Assembly (NCBI RefSeq): GCF_042684505.1
Contig: NZ_JBHULT010000006.1
Location: 496,001-560,000, forward strand
DNA length: 64,000 bases
Direction: 5' to 3'
From: Salinimicrobium flavum
GTDB taxonomy: Bacteria; Bacteroidota; Bacteroidia; Flavobacteriales; Flavobacteriaceae
A program made the position numbers and the translations under genes. The notes below the pieces were generated by a model. The model had not been told where the DNA came from and ran no database searches. It saw nothing but the letters and a program-made list of their open reading frames with translations. Every line of letters begins with the position of its first letter. Position 1 is the first letter of the stretch. Below are positions 9,010-17,489 of this stretch, piece by piece.

Positions 9010-9421
9010 CTTTTATTCAGAAAACAATTTTTCCCTTCAGGAAGAATCGCTCTACGAGAGCTGGCTTAAAAAGGTAATTTCTTCGGAAGGGAAGAAGACC
9101 GGCGAAATCAGTTTTATTTTTTGCGATGATGAATATCTGCTTAATATAAATCGTGAATATCTTGACCACGATACCTATACAGATATTATCAGCTTTGATA
9201 ATACTGTGGGTAACATTTTAAACGGAGATATATTTATTAGCAGCGAAAGAGTAACTGAGAATGCTGAAGCTTTTGTGGTCCCTTTTGAAGAAGAACTCCG
9301 AAGAGTAATGGTTCACGGGATCCTTCACTTTTGTGGTTATTCAGATAAATCTGAAAAGGAGAAGGGCCAGATGAGAAAGAAAGAAGAAGAAAAAATGGAA
9401 ATGTTCCACGTGGAACAATAG
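8990..9421 (+). CDS. ybeY: Endoribonuclease YbeY (rRNA maturation factor)
   Basis: Metal-dependent RNase acting on 16S rRNA 3' maturation and ribosome quality control. 143 aa from a TTG start at 8990 overlapping the previous gene by 20 bases. An ATT at 9005 is an alternative start, and no ATG precedes the conserved region. The motif is H109-G-I-L-H113-F-C-G-Y-S-D-K, with the third histidine of the usual HGxLHLxGYDH replaced by D/K. The conserved N-terminal block DIISFDNTVGNILNGDIFIS is present. The last six residues MFHVEQ are encoded by a perfect parS-like palindrome. Confidence 0.93.
   Translation: MNEETINFYSENNFSLQEESLYESWLKKVISSEGKKTGEISFIFCDDEYLLNINREYLDHDTYTDIISFDNTVGNILNGDIFISSERVTENAEAFVVPFEEELRRVMVHGILHFCGYSDKSEKEKGQMRKKEEEKMEMFHVEQ
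9402..9417. promoter_or_regulatory. parS-like ParB (Spo0J) binding site 1, inside the ybeY 3' end
   Basis: TGTTCCACGTGGAACA is a perfect 16-bp palindrome, identical to the parS sequence described in Pseudomonas and one change per half-site from the Bacillus TGTTTCACGTGAAACA form. It lies within the last codons of ybeY, encoding F-H-V-E-Q, 18 bases before the mnmG start. ParB nucleates here and spreads to aid origin segregation. The parAB genes are not in the window. Confidence 0.85.
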
Positions 9422-9434
9422 AAGCAGAACGTGT

Positions 9435-11306
9435 ATGTTTGAAAGGAAATATGATGTTATTGTAGTAGGGGCCGGACACGCCGGTAGCGAAGCTGCTGCG
9501 GCTGCGGCCAACATGGGATGCAGCACTTTGCTTATCACCATGAATCTGCAAAATATCGCACAAATGAGTTGTAATCCCGCAATGGGGGGTATCGCTAAAG
9601 GGCAAATCGTTCGTGAGATTGATGCCCTTGGAGGGTACAGCGGTTTAGTAAGTGATACCAGTGCAATTCAGTTTAAGATGCTTAATAAATCCAAAGGGCC
9701 CGCAATGTGGAGTCCGAGGGTGCAAAGTGACAGGATGATGTTCGCTGAGCACTGGAGACAGCGATTAGAGAACACCCCTAATCTTGATTTTTATCAGGAA
9801 ATGGTCTCCGGTTTATTGATAGAAAATGATCGTGTGGTGGGGGTGAAAACCTCCCTTGGAATCGAAGTGAAAGCACAGTCTGTCATTCTTACCAACGGAA
9901 CATTCCTGAATGGTCTTATACATATTGGAGATAAACAATTTGGTGGTGGTCGTGCTGGGGAGAGAGCGGCGACGGGAATTACAGAGGAGCTGGTTAAAAT
10001 AGGGTTTGAGTCAGGAAGAATGAAGACGGGAACTCCCCCGAGAGTAGACGGGAGGTCTCTCGATTATTCCAAAATGGTGGAGCAGCCGGGGGATGACATA
10101 CCCTCCAAATTCTCTTATCTTGACGAAACAGTACCACTTTCAAAACAGAGGTCCTGTTACATGTCTTATACCTCTCCTGAAGTACATGAGTTGCTCAAAG
10201 AAGGTTTCGACAGGTCTCCCATGTTCAATGGAAGAATAAAAAGTGTTGGTCCCCGATATTGCCCTTCAATAGAAGATAAAATAAACCGGTTTGCCGATAA
10301 GGACAGGCATCAGTTATTTATAGAACCGGAGGGATGGAATACTGTGGAGATGTATATCAACGGATTCTCTACTTCGCTTCCTGAAGATGTGCAGTTTCGT
10401 GCCCTGAGTTCTGTTGCCGGCTTTGAAAAAGTGAAATTCTTTAGGCCAGGTTATGCCATAGAATATGATTATTTCCCTCCAACACAATTAAAACATACCT
10501 TAGAAACTAAACTTGTTGAAGGTCTTTATTTCGCCGGACAAATAAATGGAACCACCGGGTATGAGGAGGCAGCTTCCCAAGGTCTTATGGCAGGTATAAA
10601 CGCGGCTTTAAAAGTTAAGGAACGTGAGGAATTCGTTCTGCAACGAAGTGAGGCTTATATTGGAGTTTTAATAGATGATCTTATTACAAAGGGAACTGAA
10701 GAGCCTTATCGAATGTTTACCTCCCGTGCTGAATACAGGACTCTCTTAAGACAGGATAATGCAGATTTCAGATTGACCGGGAAGTCCCACGAAATAGGTT
10801 TGGCTTCAGAAGAACGAGTCCGGAAAATGGAATCCAAACAAAAAAAATCGCATGGATTTGTCAACTATTTGAAAGAAACGAGCGTGATTCCTGAAGAAGC
10901 GAATGAAGTCCTTGAAGAAAAAGGATCTTCCCCAATGAGACAGAGCGATAAGATCTTCAAAGTATTTTCCAGGCCAAATATCACTATGGATGATGTTAGG
11001 AAATTTAGCGGAGTGAATGATTACATTCTGCAGAATAACCTGAATGAAGAAGAACTGGAACAGACCGAGATTCAGGTAAAATATTCCGGCTACATTGAGA
11101 AGGAAAAGAATAATGCTGATAAATTGCACCGATTAGAGGGGATCAAGATCCCTTCAACATTTGATTATTCCAGGATCAAATCCATGTCTTACGAAGCCAG
11201 GGAAAAATTAAAGAAGATAAGACCAACTTCGGTGTCCCAGGCCTCGAGGATCAGCGGGGTAAGCCCCAATGATATTTCGGTTTTATTGGTATACATGGGC
11301 AGATAA
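9435..11306 (+). CDS. mnmG: tRNA uridine-5-carboxymethylaminomethyl modification enzyme MnmG (GidA)
   Basis: FAD-dependent subunit that, with MnmE, installs the cmnm5 group at U34 of certain tRNAs. 623 aa, normal length. The N-terminal dinucleotide-binding motif is VVGAGHAGSEAA at residues 9-20. Family signatures include MSCNPAMGGIAKG near residue 46 and the C-terminal helical domain that contacts MnmE and tRNA (ends near SPNDISVLLVYMG). It is only 13 bases downstream of ybeY. parS-like palindromes sit on both sides of the gene, and mnmG is an origin-proximal gene in many bacteria. Confidence 0.98.
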   Translation: MFERKYDVIVVGAGHAGSEAAAAAANMGCSTLLITMNLQNIAQMSCNPAMGGIAKGQIVREIDALGGYSGLVSDTSAIQFKMLNKSKGPAMWSPRVQSDRMMFAEHWRQRLENTPNLDFYQEMVSGLLIENDRVVGVKTSLGIEVKAQSVILTNGTFLNGLIHIGDKQFGGGRAGERAATGITEELVKIGFESGRMKTGTPPRVDGRSLDYSKMVEQPGDDIPSKFSYLDETVPLSKQRSCYMSYTSPEVHELLKEGFDRSPMFNGRIKSVGPRYCPSIEDKINRFADKDRHQLFIEPEGWNTVEMYINGFSTSLPEDVQFRALSSVAGFEKVKFFRPGYAIEYDYFPPTQLKHTLETKLVEGLYFAGQINGTTGYEEAASQGLMAGINAALKVKEREEFVLQRSEAYIGVLIDDLITKGTEEPYRMFTSRAEYRTLLRQDNADFRLTGKSHEIGLASEERVRKMESKQKKSHGFVNYLKETSVIPEEANEVLEEKGSSPMRQSDKIFKVFSRPNITMDDVRKFSGVNDYILQNNLNEEELEQTEIQVKYSGYIEKEKNNADKLHRLEGIKIPSTFDYSRIKSMSYEAREKLKKIRPTSVSQASRISGVSPNDISVLLVYMGR

Positions 11307-11313
11307 ATAAAAT

Positions 11314-11329
11314 AGTTCCACGTGGAACA
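11314..11329. promoter_or_regulatory. parS-like ParB binding site 2, downstream of mnmG
   Basis: AGTTCCACGTGGAACA matches site 1 at 15 of 16 positions, with a perfect 14-bp core palindrome GTTCCACGTGGAAC. It is intergenic, 7 bases after the mnmG stop. It lies 1,912 bases from site 1, so the two form a close pair. Confidence 0.8.
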
Positions 11330-11358
11330 ACTGCTTCAAAAATCAAATTGTTTATAGA

Positions 11359-12213
11359 ATGCCATCAACAAATTATGAGGAAAAACCATTTTTGATCTGT
11401 AAAGATCACACCGTTAGTGGTCGTTTCTTTGAACTAAAAAAGGATGAGGATCTGGATCTTTTAGTGACCCACCCTCGCCCTGAAATTGAAAAACTTCCCG
11501 AATATTATAAAAGCGAGAATTACATTTCCCACACAGATTCAAAGAAAACGTTTTTTGATAAGATCTATCACTTGATTAGATCATACATGCTTCGGAAAAA
11601 ACTTTCCTGGATCAAAAAAGCAAAAAAAGAAAAAGGGAATCTCCTGGATATAGGAGCAGGAACCGGTGATTTTTTAAAAGAGGCAAAAGAACAGGACTGG
11701 AAGATTTCGGGAGTGGAACCAAATACGGGAGCCCGGGAGATTGCGTATAAAAAAGGCGTTCATTTAAAAGCGGATACTTCATCTTTTCCTTCAGATCATT
11801 TCGATGTGATCACTATGTGGCATGTTCTTGAACATGTGCCCGATCTTGATATACAAATCGCTGAACTGGATCGTCTTCTTAAAAGGGACGGACTTCTTGT
11901 AATAGCTGTTCCTAATTACAACAGTTACGACGCAATATTATATAAAGAATTTTGGGCGGCCTATGATGTTCCCCGTCACCTTTATCATTTTTCAAGGCAC
12001 TCTATTAGAAAAGTCTTTCGTAAGTTTTCATTTAAGGTATGTTCAGAAAAGGGATTACCTTTTGATGCCTTTTATGTTAGTTTGCTTTCAGAAAAAAACA
12101 GGTATGGGAAATCCCATCCTCTAAAAGCATTCTTCAACGGACTTAGATCAAATCTCGAAGCAAGGTGGACAAAGGAGTATTCTTCTATTGCTTACTTTAT
12201 TAAAAAATCCTGA
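11359..12213 (+). CDS. Class I SAM-dependent methyltransferase
   Basis: 284 aa. The SAM-binding motif I LLDIGAGTGDFL starts at about residue 95, with the acidic post-strand VEPN near 118 and a DVITMWHVLEHV motif near 150, as in the Methyltransf_23/11 families. The N-terminal approximately 90 residues have no cysteine zinc motif. The WHVLEHV and YDVPRHLYHFSR signatures are common in flavobacterial methyltransferases placed after mnmG. The substrate is unknown. It may share the mnmG transcript (53-base gap containing the second parS-like site). Confidence 0.85.
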   Translation: MPSTNYEEKPFLICKDHTVSGRFFELKKDEDLDLLVTHPRPEIEKLPEYYKSENYISHTDSKKTFFDKIYHLIRSYMLRKKLSWIKKAKKEKGNLLDIGAGTGDFLKEAKEQDWKISGVEPNTGAREIAYKKGVHLKADTSSFPSDHFDVITMWHVLEHVPDLDIQIAELDRLLKRDGLLVIAVPNYNSYDAILYKEFWAAYDVPRHLYHFSRHSIRKVFRKFSFKVCSEKGLPFDAFYVSLLSEKNRYGKSHPLKAFFNGLRSNLEARWTKEYSSIAYFIKKS

Positions 12214-12351
12214 AAATGCCTTTTTTAGGCCATTACAGCCATTTTACGGCGTAAGGAAAGGATAAGCTATTCCCTTTCCGGGTTAAAGCGCATACAAGCC
12301 TTTATTTGGATCCAAAATTCATAGAATTTTACTATAGATAAATTCCTGTGG

Positions 12352-12368
12352 TATCAAAAATTTTGATA
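12352..12368. promoter_or_regulatory. 17-bp palindrome, possible operator
   Basis: TATCAAAAATTTTGATA is a perfect inverted repeat with a single central base, about 45 bases upstream of the -7 box at 12414. It could bind a dimeric regulator of the downstream OmpH-like gene. The rest of the 230-base gap 12214-12443 shows no gene. Confidence 0.25.
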
Positions 12369-12413
12369 ACGCCACTTTTCAGGAGATTCCCTATCATAGT
12401 TCAATTCCTTTCT

Positions 12414-12421
12414 TATTTTTG
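12414..12421 (+). promoter_or_regulatory. Candidate -7 promoter box for the OmpH-like lipoprotein
   Basis: TATTTTTG, an exact TAnnTTTG match 22 bases before the ATG at 12444. Confidence 0.45.
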
Positions 12422-12443
12422 CTCAAACTAAATTTTATAGAAA

Positions 12444-12968
12444 ATGAAAAAAATTCTTGCTGTTATTTTATTAGGATCTTTCCTGGTAGGATGTAATGAT
12501 CAGAAAACGGCTTATGTGGATACCACCAAATTGATTCAGGAATATTCTGAAATGAAAGAAGTGGAAGCCAGTTTCACTCAAAAGTCTGAAAAAATGAAAG
12601 CTGAGCTTGATTCTGTAGCCACCGGGTTCCAGAATGAAGTGAGGGAATACCAGGAGAATATGGCTACCATGTCTCAGGCCGAAAGACAGGCAGCTGAACA
12701 GGAACTTAGACAAAAGCAACAAATGCTTCAGCAACAGCAACAAATGAGAAGCGGGCTGTTAAGACAGGAAAGTGATGTGGTAATTGATTCTTTGGTTACA
12801 AAGGTGAAGGATTTTGTAAAGGCTTATGGAGAAGAACATGACTACACATACATATTTGGATCGAACGAATCTGCTAACATTATGTACGCAAAAGAAGGTC
12901 TTGATATTACGGAAGAGATCCTGGAAGAATTAAATTCCGGTAAAACTTCTGTTGAAACTGAAGAATAA
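12444..12968 (+). CDS. OmpH/Skp-like periplasmic chaperone, lipoprotein form
   Basis: 174 aa with a lipoprotein signal peptide (MKKILAVILLGSFLVGC, lipid-bearing Cys17). The mature part starts YVDTTKLIQEYSEMKEVE, matching the N-terminal strand and helix of Skp/OmpH, then has a long Q/E/R-rich helical hairpin (about 55-125) and a C-terminal strand region (YTYIFGSNESANIMYAKEGLDIT) typical of the family. Skp proteins hold unfolded outer membrane proteins; here the chaperone would be membrane-tethered. It is a single-gene unit with its own promoter box and terminator. Confidence 0.85.
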   Translation: MKKILAVILLGSFLVGCNDQKTAYVDTTKLIQEYSEMKEVEASFTQKSEKMKAELDSVATGFQNEVREYQENMATMSQAERQAAEQELRQKQQMLQQQQQMRSGLLRQESDVVIDSLVTKVKDFVKAYGEEHDYTYIFGSNESANIMYAKEGLDITEEILEELNSGKTSVETEE

Positions 12969-12980
12969 GTCCAAACGATT

Positions 12981-13024
12981 TGCATAAAAAAAGGGTTCCT
13001 GATCAGGAACCCTTTTTTTATGCA
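12981..13024. terminator. Bidirectional terminator formed by a 44-bp perfect palindrome
   Basis: The sequence from 12981 to 13024 is a perfect inverted repeat: TGCATAAAAAAAGGGTTCCTGA followed by its exact complement. It gives a GGGTTCCT/AGGAACCC stem with A- and T-tracts on the two sides, so it works on both strands. The stop codon of the minus-strand DoxX-like gene lies inside it. Confidence 0.88.
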
Positions 13025-13416
13025 GTTATAAGATAAATACCAAATACAACCACCATAAAATATCCGGTTATTGTAAATGCACCGGCATAATCTTTTGCCA
13101 CTCTTTGCCCAAACAGCAACATTAATAAAGTTACTGCCCCAAGGACCAGAGACCAGAGAGCCAGGGTGAGATCATCATTTACCAGCAAAGTATAGATTCC
13201 GCCTATTGCCATTAGACCTACGATAACCTCAAGTACCAGAATGGTACCTACTAATAACGGCACCATACCTCCAAGAAAAGTTTTTCCGAAATGGCCTTTT
13301 AACCAGCCAATATTTCCTCCCCAATCGAAAAGTTTGTCAAGACCAGATTGAAGAAAAGTGATAAGGGTGAAGATAAGGATTAAGAGAATTGGAATATTGA
13401 TTGAAAAGTTTTCCAT
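13018..13416 (-). CDS. DoxX-like four-helix membrane protein
   Basis: 132 aa with four hydrophobic helices (about residues 7-24, 48-72, 84-103 and 112-130). The loop after helix 1 (SGLDKLFDWGGNIGWLKGHF) is typical of DoxX/DoxD-type quinol-associated membrane proteins. No cofactor residues can be assigned. It is 5 bases downstream of holB on the same strand and shares its transcript. The function is unproven. Confidence 0.75.
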   Translation of the reverse strand: MENFSINIPILLILIFTLITFLQSGLDKLFDWGGNIGWLKGHFGKTFLGGMVPLLVGTILVLEVIVGLMAIGGIYTLLVNDDLTLALWSLVLGAVTLLMLLFGQRVAKDYAGAFTITGYFMVVVFGIYLITA

Positions 13417-13421
13417 GAATT

Positions 13422-14570
13422 TTAATTGTTATGTAATAGTCTGGTGAGTTTAATTGACAGATCTGTAAGAATGATCTTTGCATTCCCATTTCGTTCTATG
13501 TGATAAAAGGCATCTTCCAGTTCTGCTGTGATACCTTTAATATTATTTCCGCTTACAAAGGGCGCGAATTTTTCAAGAGTGAACCCCGGGGTTTGAGGCT
13601 TCAAAAATACCAGGGTTTCAGTTTTATAATTTTGTAACAATGCCTGTCTGAAAAAGTCCATACAGAACAGGAGAAATTTCTTTTGGGTCTCCCTTCCGGT
13701 TGCGGCGATCATCTCACTCCAGCTTATGAGATCCTGAATGGCAGATTTGTTTCCTTTGGCTTTGAAAGCGCTTCTTACCCAGGTAATGAACCATTCTTCG
13801 AATTGTTCCTCACCCGAATTTTGCAGCAAGATATGGAGGGCATTTGTGTAATTTCCGTTTGCCCTGTGTGCTATAGTCATCGCTTGTTGCCGGTCGCAGT
13901 TTTCATTTTTCATGAGTCCTTCGGCAATCACACTTTCATTAAGCGGCGGAAAATGGAGGGTTTGACATCTTGACCTGATGGTTTGAATGATATCTTCTTC
14001 CTCTTCAGTAATCAAAATAAATAGAGTATTCTCTGGTGGTTCTTCGATCAACTTCAAAAGCTTATTCGCAGAGGCAGTATTCATTTTTTCTGCAGCCCAA
14101 ATGATCATGATCTTAAATCCTCCTTCGTAGGATTTGAGGGAGAGTGATTTTACGATGTCCTGAGCTTCATAAACTCCAATTTGTCCTTGTTTATTTTCTA
14201 TTTCCAGCTTTTTGTACCAGTCAAAAAGGCTTCCGTAGGGTTCCCCACTGATAAACTGACGCCATTCTTCAAGAAAATTAGCCGAAACGGGGTTCTTTTT
14301 AACCTTGTCATTGGCTGCTACGGGAAAAGCAAAATGAAGATCGGGATGGGAGAACTTGTTAATTTTGATGTTACAGGCTTCATTTCCTGTATTGTTCTCT
14401 GCACCAGTATTTTTACAAAGCACGTACTGAGCATAGGCTATAGCCATGGGTAAGGTTCCGCTCCCAGAAGGCCCTACAAATAACTGGGCGTGGGGAATAC
14501 GGCCCCTGTCAGCCGTTGTGGTTAAATGGTTCTTTATGTGGGCTAGACCTAATACTTCAGAAAATAGCAT
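13422..14570 (-). CDS. holB: DNA polymerase III subunit delta' (clamp-loader subunit)
   Basis: About 382 aa from the ATG at 14570, giving MLFSEVLGLAHIKNHL; a TTG two codons earlier is less likely. AAA+ clamp-loader fold: the P-loop position reads GPSGSGTLPMAIAYA, lacking the GKT lysine, consistent with delta' being unable to bind ATP. The SRC arginine-finger motif is kept (IRSRCQTLHF near residue 200). A four-cysteine zinc module is not evident. The -7 box TATCTTTG ends only 3 bases before this ATG, so the mRNA may be leaderless. It is co-transcribed with the DoxX-like gene. Confidence 0.88.
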   Translation of the reverse strand: MLFSEVLGLAHIKNHLTTTADRGRIPHAQLFVGPSGSGTLPMAIAYAQYVLCKNTGAENNTGNEACNIKINKFSHPDLHFAFPVAANDKVKKNPVSANFLEEWRQFISGEPYGSLFDWYKKLEIENKQGQIGVYEAQDIVKSLSLKSYEGGFKIMIIWAAEKMNTASANKLLKLIEEPPENTLFILITEEEEDIIQTIRSRCQTLHFPPLNESVIAEGLMKNENCDRQQAMTIAHRANGNYTNALHILLQNSGEEQFEEWFITWVRSAFKAKGNKSAIQDLISWSEMIAATGRETQKKFLLFCMDFFRQALLQNYKTETLVFLKPQTPGFTLEKFAPFVSGNNIKGITAELEDAFYHIERNGNAKIILTDLSIKLTRLLHNN

Positions 14571-14573
14571 AAG

Positions 14574-14581
14574 CAAAGATA
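14574..14581 (-). promoter_or_regulatory. Candidate -7 promoter box abutting holB
   Basis: TATCTTTG on the minus strand. With a Bacteroidota start point 3-6 bases past the box, transcription would begin at or next to the A of the ATG. Confidence 0.45.
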
Positions 14582-14641
14582 GAATTTATCTACACTTTTA
14601 TATCTTAGAGAAAAATTTTCTTTGAGTATAAAAACACGACC

Positions 14642-15826
14642 ATGAGAACCATAGACGACTACAATTTTCAAAATAAAATCGCATTAATCAGGGTAGATTT
14701 CAATGTTCCTTTAAACGATGATCTTGAGGTGACCGATGCCAGCAGAATTGAAGCTGCAAAACCAACTATAACCAAGATCCTTGAAGATGGAGGAAGCGCC
14801 ATATTGATGTCCCACCTGGGTAGACCGGAGGGGGTAGAGCAAAAATTCTCCCTTGAGAATATTGCAGGAAAGGTTTCAGAGATCATTGGGGTTAGGGTCA
14901 AGTTCGTTCCTGCATGTGTGGGAGAAGTGGCCAAGGAAGCTGCCGTTGAGCTGCAACCGGGGGAGGTATTGCTTTTGGAGAACCTGCGGTTCCATCCAGA
15001 AGAGAAAAAAGGAGACGAAGAATTCGCAAAAGATCTCGCCTCATTGGGTGATATCTATGTGAATGATGCTTTTGGTACGGCTCATCGTGCACATGCTTCC
15101 ACAACTGTTGTTGCCAAATACTTTGATGATAAGTGCTTCGGCTATCTCATGGCAAAAGAAATCGAGAGTCTTGAAAAAGTTCTTGGAAATTCAGAAAAAC
15201 CTGTTACGGCTATTCTGGGTGGCGCGAAGGTCTCTACAAAGATCACTGTGATAGAGAATATACTGGATAAAATAGACCATCTATTAATTGGTGGGGGAAT
15301 GACTTATACTTTTATAAAAGCCAGGGGAGGAGAAATTGGAAGCTCCCTGATTGAAGATGACAAACAGGAACTTGCTTTAAAGATCCTGAAATCTGCAGAG
15401 AATAAGGGTGTGAAGGTTCATTTACCGGTGGATTCTGTAATTGCCGACAGTTTTTCTGAGCTGGCGAGTACAGAAGTGGTTCCTGTTGATGAGATTCCTG
15501 AGGGTTGGATGGGACTGGATATAGGACCTGAAACCATTAAAAATTTCGGCCATGTGATCGAAGAATCAAAAACCATACTCTGGAACGGTCCACTTGGAGT
15601 TTTCGAAATGAAACCTTTTGCAAAGGGAACAATAGCCATAGGGGAGTATATTGCCAGTGCGACCAAAAGCGGAGCTTTTTCCCTGGTGGGGGGCGGAGAC
15701 TCTGTTGCCGCGGTTAAAAAGTATAATCTTGAAGATAAAGTGAGCTACGTATCAACAGGAGGCGGAGCCATGCTTGAAATGTTGGAAGGGAAAAGTCTGC
15801 CGGGAATTGAAGCAATGAAGAAGTAA
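14642..15826 (+). CDS. pgk: Phosphoglycerate kinase
   Basis: Glycolytic/gluconeogenic enzyme transferring phosphate between 1,3-bisphosphoglycerate and ADP. 394 aa, normal length. N-terminal substrate site RVDFNVP (about 17-23) and SHLGRPEG near residue 60; the nucleotide-binding domain has GGAKVSTKI and the C-terminal GGGDSVAAVKKY and STGGGAMLEML motifs. It is transcribed divergently from holB and stands alone, followed by the LysM transglycosylase after a 61-base gap. Confidence 0.98.
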   Translation: MRTIDDYNFQNKIALIRVDFNVPLNDDLEVTDASRIEAAKPTITKILEDGGSAILMSHLGRPEGVEQKFSLENIAGKVSEIIGVRVKFVPACVGEVAKEAAVELQPGEVLLLENLRFHPEEKKGDEEFAKDLASLGDIYVNDAFGTAHRAHASTTVVAKYFDDKCFGYLMAKEIESLEKVLGNSEKPVTAILGGAKVSTKITVIENILDKIDHLLIGGGMTYTFIKARGGEIGSSLIEDDKQELALKILKSAENKGVKVHLPVDSVIADSFSELASTEVVPVDEIPEGWMGLDIGPETIKNFGHVIEESKTILWNGPLGVFEMKPFAKGTIAIGEYIASATKSGAFSLVGGGDSVAAVKKYNLEDKVSYVSTGGGAMLEMLEGKSLPGIEAMKK

Positions 15827-15887
15827 AGGGGTACGATAATTGCATCCTCTACGTTTTGTTATTAATGAAAATTAATAAAACCCTGTT

Positions 15888-17465
15888 ATGAAAAGAATTC
15901 TGCCTTTTATCTTGCTGCTGATGTCCATGAGCGCTTTTGCGCAGCAAAAAGAATCAGAAGCGAAAAATGAAAGTGGAGAAGAAAAAGAAAGTACGGCAGA
16001 TACCGTGCGTTTACCTGAACAGGATTTCTTCATGTTGTTGGACAGTGATGATGTAGAACTTGCAAATAATGTACCGGTTCATAAGATCATTAAAGACTCC
16101 GTCGTGTTTGCCCTGTTGGATGATCCCGAGGCCGCATTGATCGATTCGTTATGGCAGAAAGAACTGTTTAAATCCAGCCTTTACAGTAATTTACAGGACT
16201 CCCTTATTAACATTGATTACCGCGAGGTAGTTTTCAATGAACTGCCCACAGATACTCTTAAAAAACGTCTTGAGAGGTTAAATGCCCGCACCCCATTTAA
16301 TGTGGAATATAATCCGCTGCTGGAAAATGTAATTAAATCCTACCTTAAAAGGAACAAGAAGTCCATGGAAAACCTCATGGCTCTGAGTTCTTACTATTTC
16401 CCCCTTTTTGAACAAAAACTTGACAAGCATAATATCCCGCTGGAAGTTAAATACCTTGCCATTGTCGAATCAGCTCTTAATCCCAGGGCACGCTCAAGGG
16501 TGGGTGCCACAGGTTTATGGCAGTTCATGTTTGCGACCGGAAAAATGCATGGTCTGGACGTGAGTTCTTATGTTGACGAACGCATGGATCCTGTAAGATC
16601 TACGGAAGCCGCGGCAGAATATCTGTCAACCTTATACCGTGTCTTTAAAGACTGGGACCTTGTGCTGGCATCTTACAATTCTGGCCCCGGGAATGTTTCC
16701 AAGGCTATAAGAAGAAGCGGGGGGTCAACCAATTACTGGAACCTGCGCCCTTTCTTGCCCCGTGAAACCGCCGGTTATGTACCTGCCTTCCTGGCGACAC
16801 TGTACATTTTTGAGTATGCTGAAGAACACGGATTCCAACCACCTCATCCCAGAACCACTTATTTTGAGACAGATACTGTTCAAACAAAAAGAATGCTTTC
16901 TTTTGATCAGATCGCTGAAGTAACCGGGGTGGAAAAAGAACTGCTGCAGTTCTTAAATCCCAGTTATAAGATCGACGTCATCCCATATATCGAAGACAAG
17001 AAGTACACTTTAAGGCTGCCCAGTAACAGAACCGGCTTCTTTGTTAACAACGAAGAGGCAATATACCGTTACGCTGATTCAAAACTGTCTGAGAAAGAAA
17101 AGCCTTTACCACAACTGGTGAATTCTGAGAGCAGAATAAGGTATCGGGTGAGGAAGGGAGATTATCTGGGTAAAATAGCCGAAAGACATGGAGTTGGTGT
17201 AAGCCAGATCAAGCGATGGAATAATTTGCGCAGCAATAATCTCAGGGTGGGCCAAAGTCTTACGATTTACCCCCGTAATCCTGTAGCTTCCAATTCAGCT
17301 TCAGCAAAATCTTCCCCCAGTACCTATACTGTTAAGAAAGGGGATTCCTTGTGGAGTATCTCCAAAAAATTTCCCGGAGTCACTGTCCAGAAGATAAAAA
17401 CGCTGAATAATATGAACGGCAGCAGCCTTAAACCTGGTATGAAACTTAAACTTTCCGAAGGATAG
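15888..17465 (+). CDS. Membrane-bound/secreted lytic transglycosylase with two LysM domains (MltD-like)
   Basis: 525 aa; signal peptide with likely cleavage at MSAFAQQ (residue 19-20). The SLT/goose-lysozyme-type domain lies at about residues 165-300 with catalytic glutamate in IVESALNPRARSRVGATGLWQFM-type context and a later LASYNSGPGNV motif. Two C-terminal LysM peptidoglycan-binding domains follow at about 418-462 (YRVRKGDYLGKIAERHG) and 479-523 (YTVKKGDSLWSISKKF). It cleaves the glycan strand of peptidoglycan with 1,6-anhydro product formation. The downstream DUF4837 lipoprotein follows after 24 bases, so the two are probably co-expressed. Confidence 0.93.
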   Translation: MKRILPFILLLMSMSAFAQQKESEAKNESGEEKESTADTVRLPEQDFFMLLDSDDVELANNVPVHKIIKDSVVFALLDDPEAALIDSLWQKELFKSSLYSNLQDSLINIDYREVVFNELPTDTLKKRLERLNARTPFNVEYNPLLENVIKSYLKRNKKSMENLMALSSYYFPLFEQKLDKHNIPLEVKYLAIVESALNPRARSRVGATGLWQFMFATGKMHGLDVSSYVDERMDPVRSTEAAAEYLSTLYRVFKDWDLVLASYNSGPGNVSKAIRRSGGSTNYWNLRPFLPRETAGYVPAFLATLYIFEYAEEHGFQPPHPRTTYFETDTVQTKRMLSFDQIAEVTGVEKELLQFLNPSYKIDVIPYIEDKKYTLRLPSNRTGFFVNNEEAIYRYADSKLSEKEKPLPQLVNSESRIRYRVRKGDYLGKIAERHGVGVSQIKRWNNLRSNNLRVGQSLTIYPRNPVASNSASAKSSPSTYTVKKGDSLWSISKKFPGVTVQKIKTLNNMNGSSLKPGMKLKLSEG

Positions 17466-17489
17466 AAAAACCTTCAAAATATAATTTTT

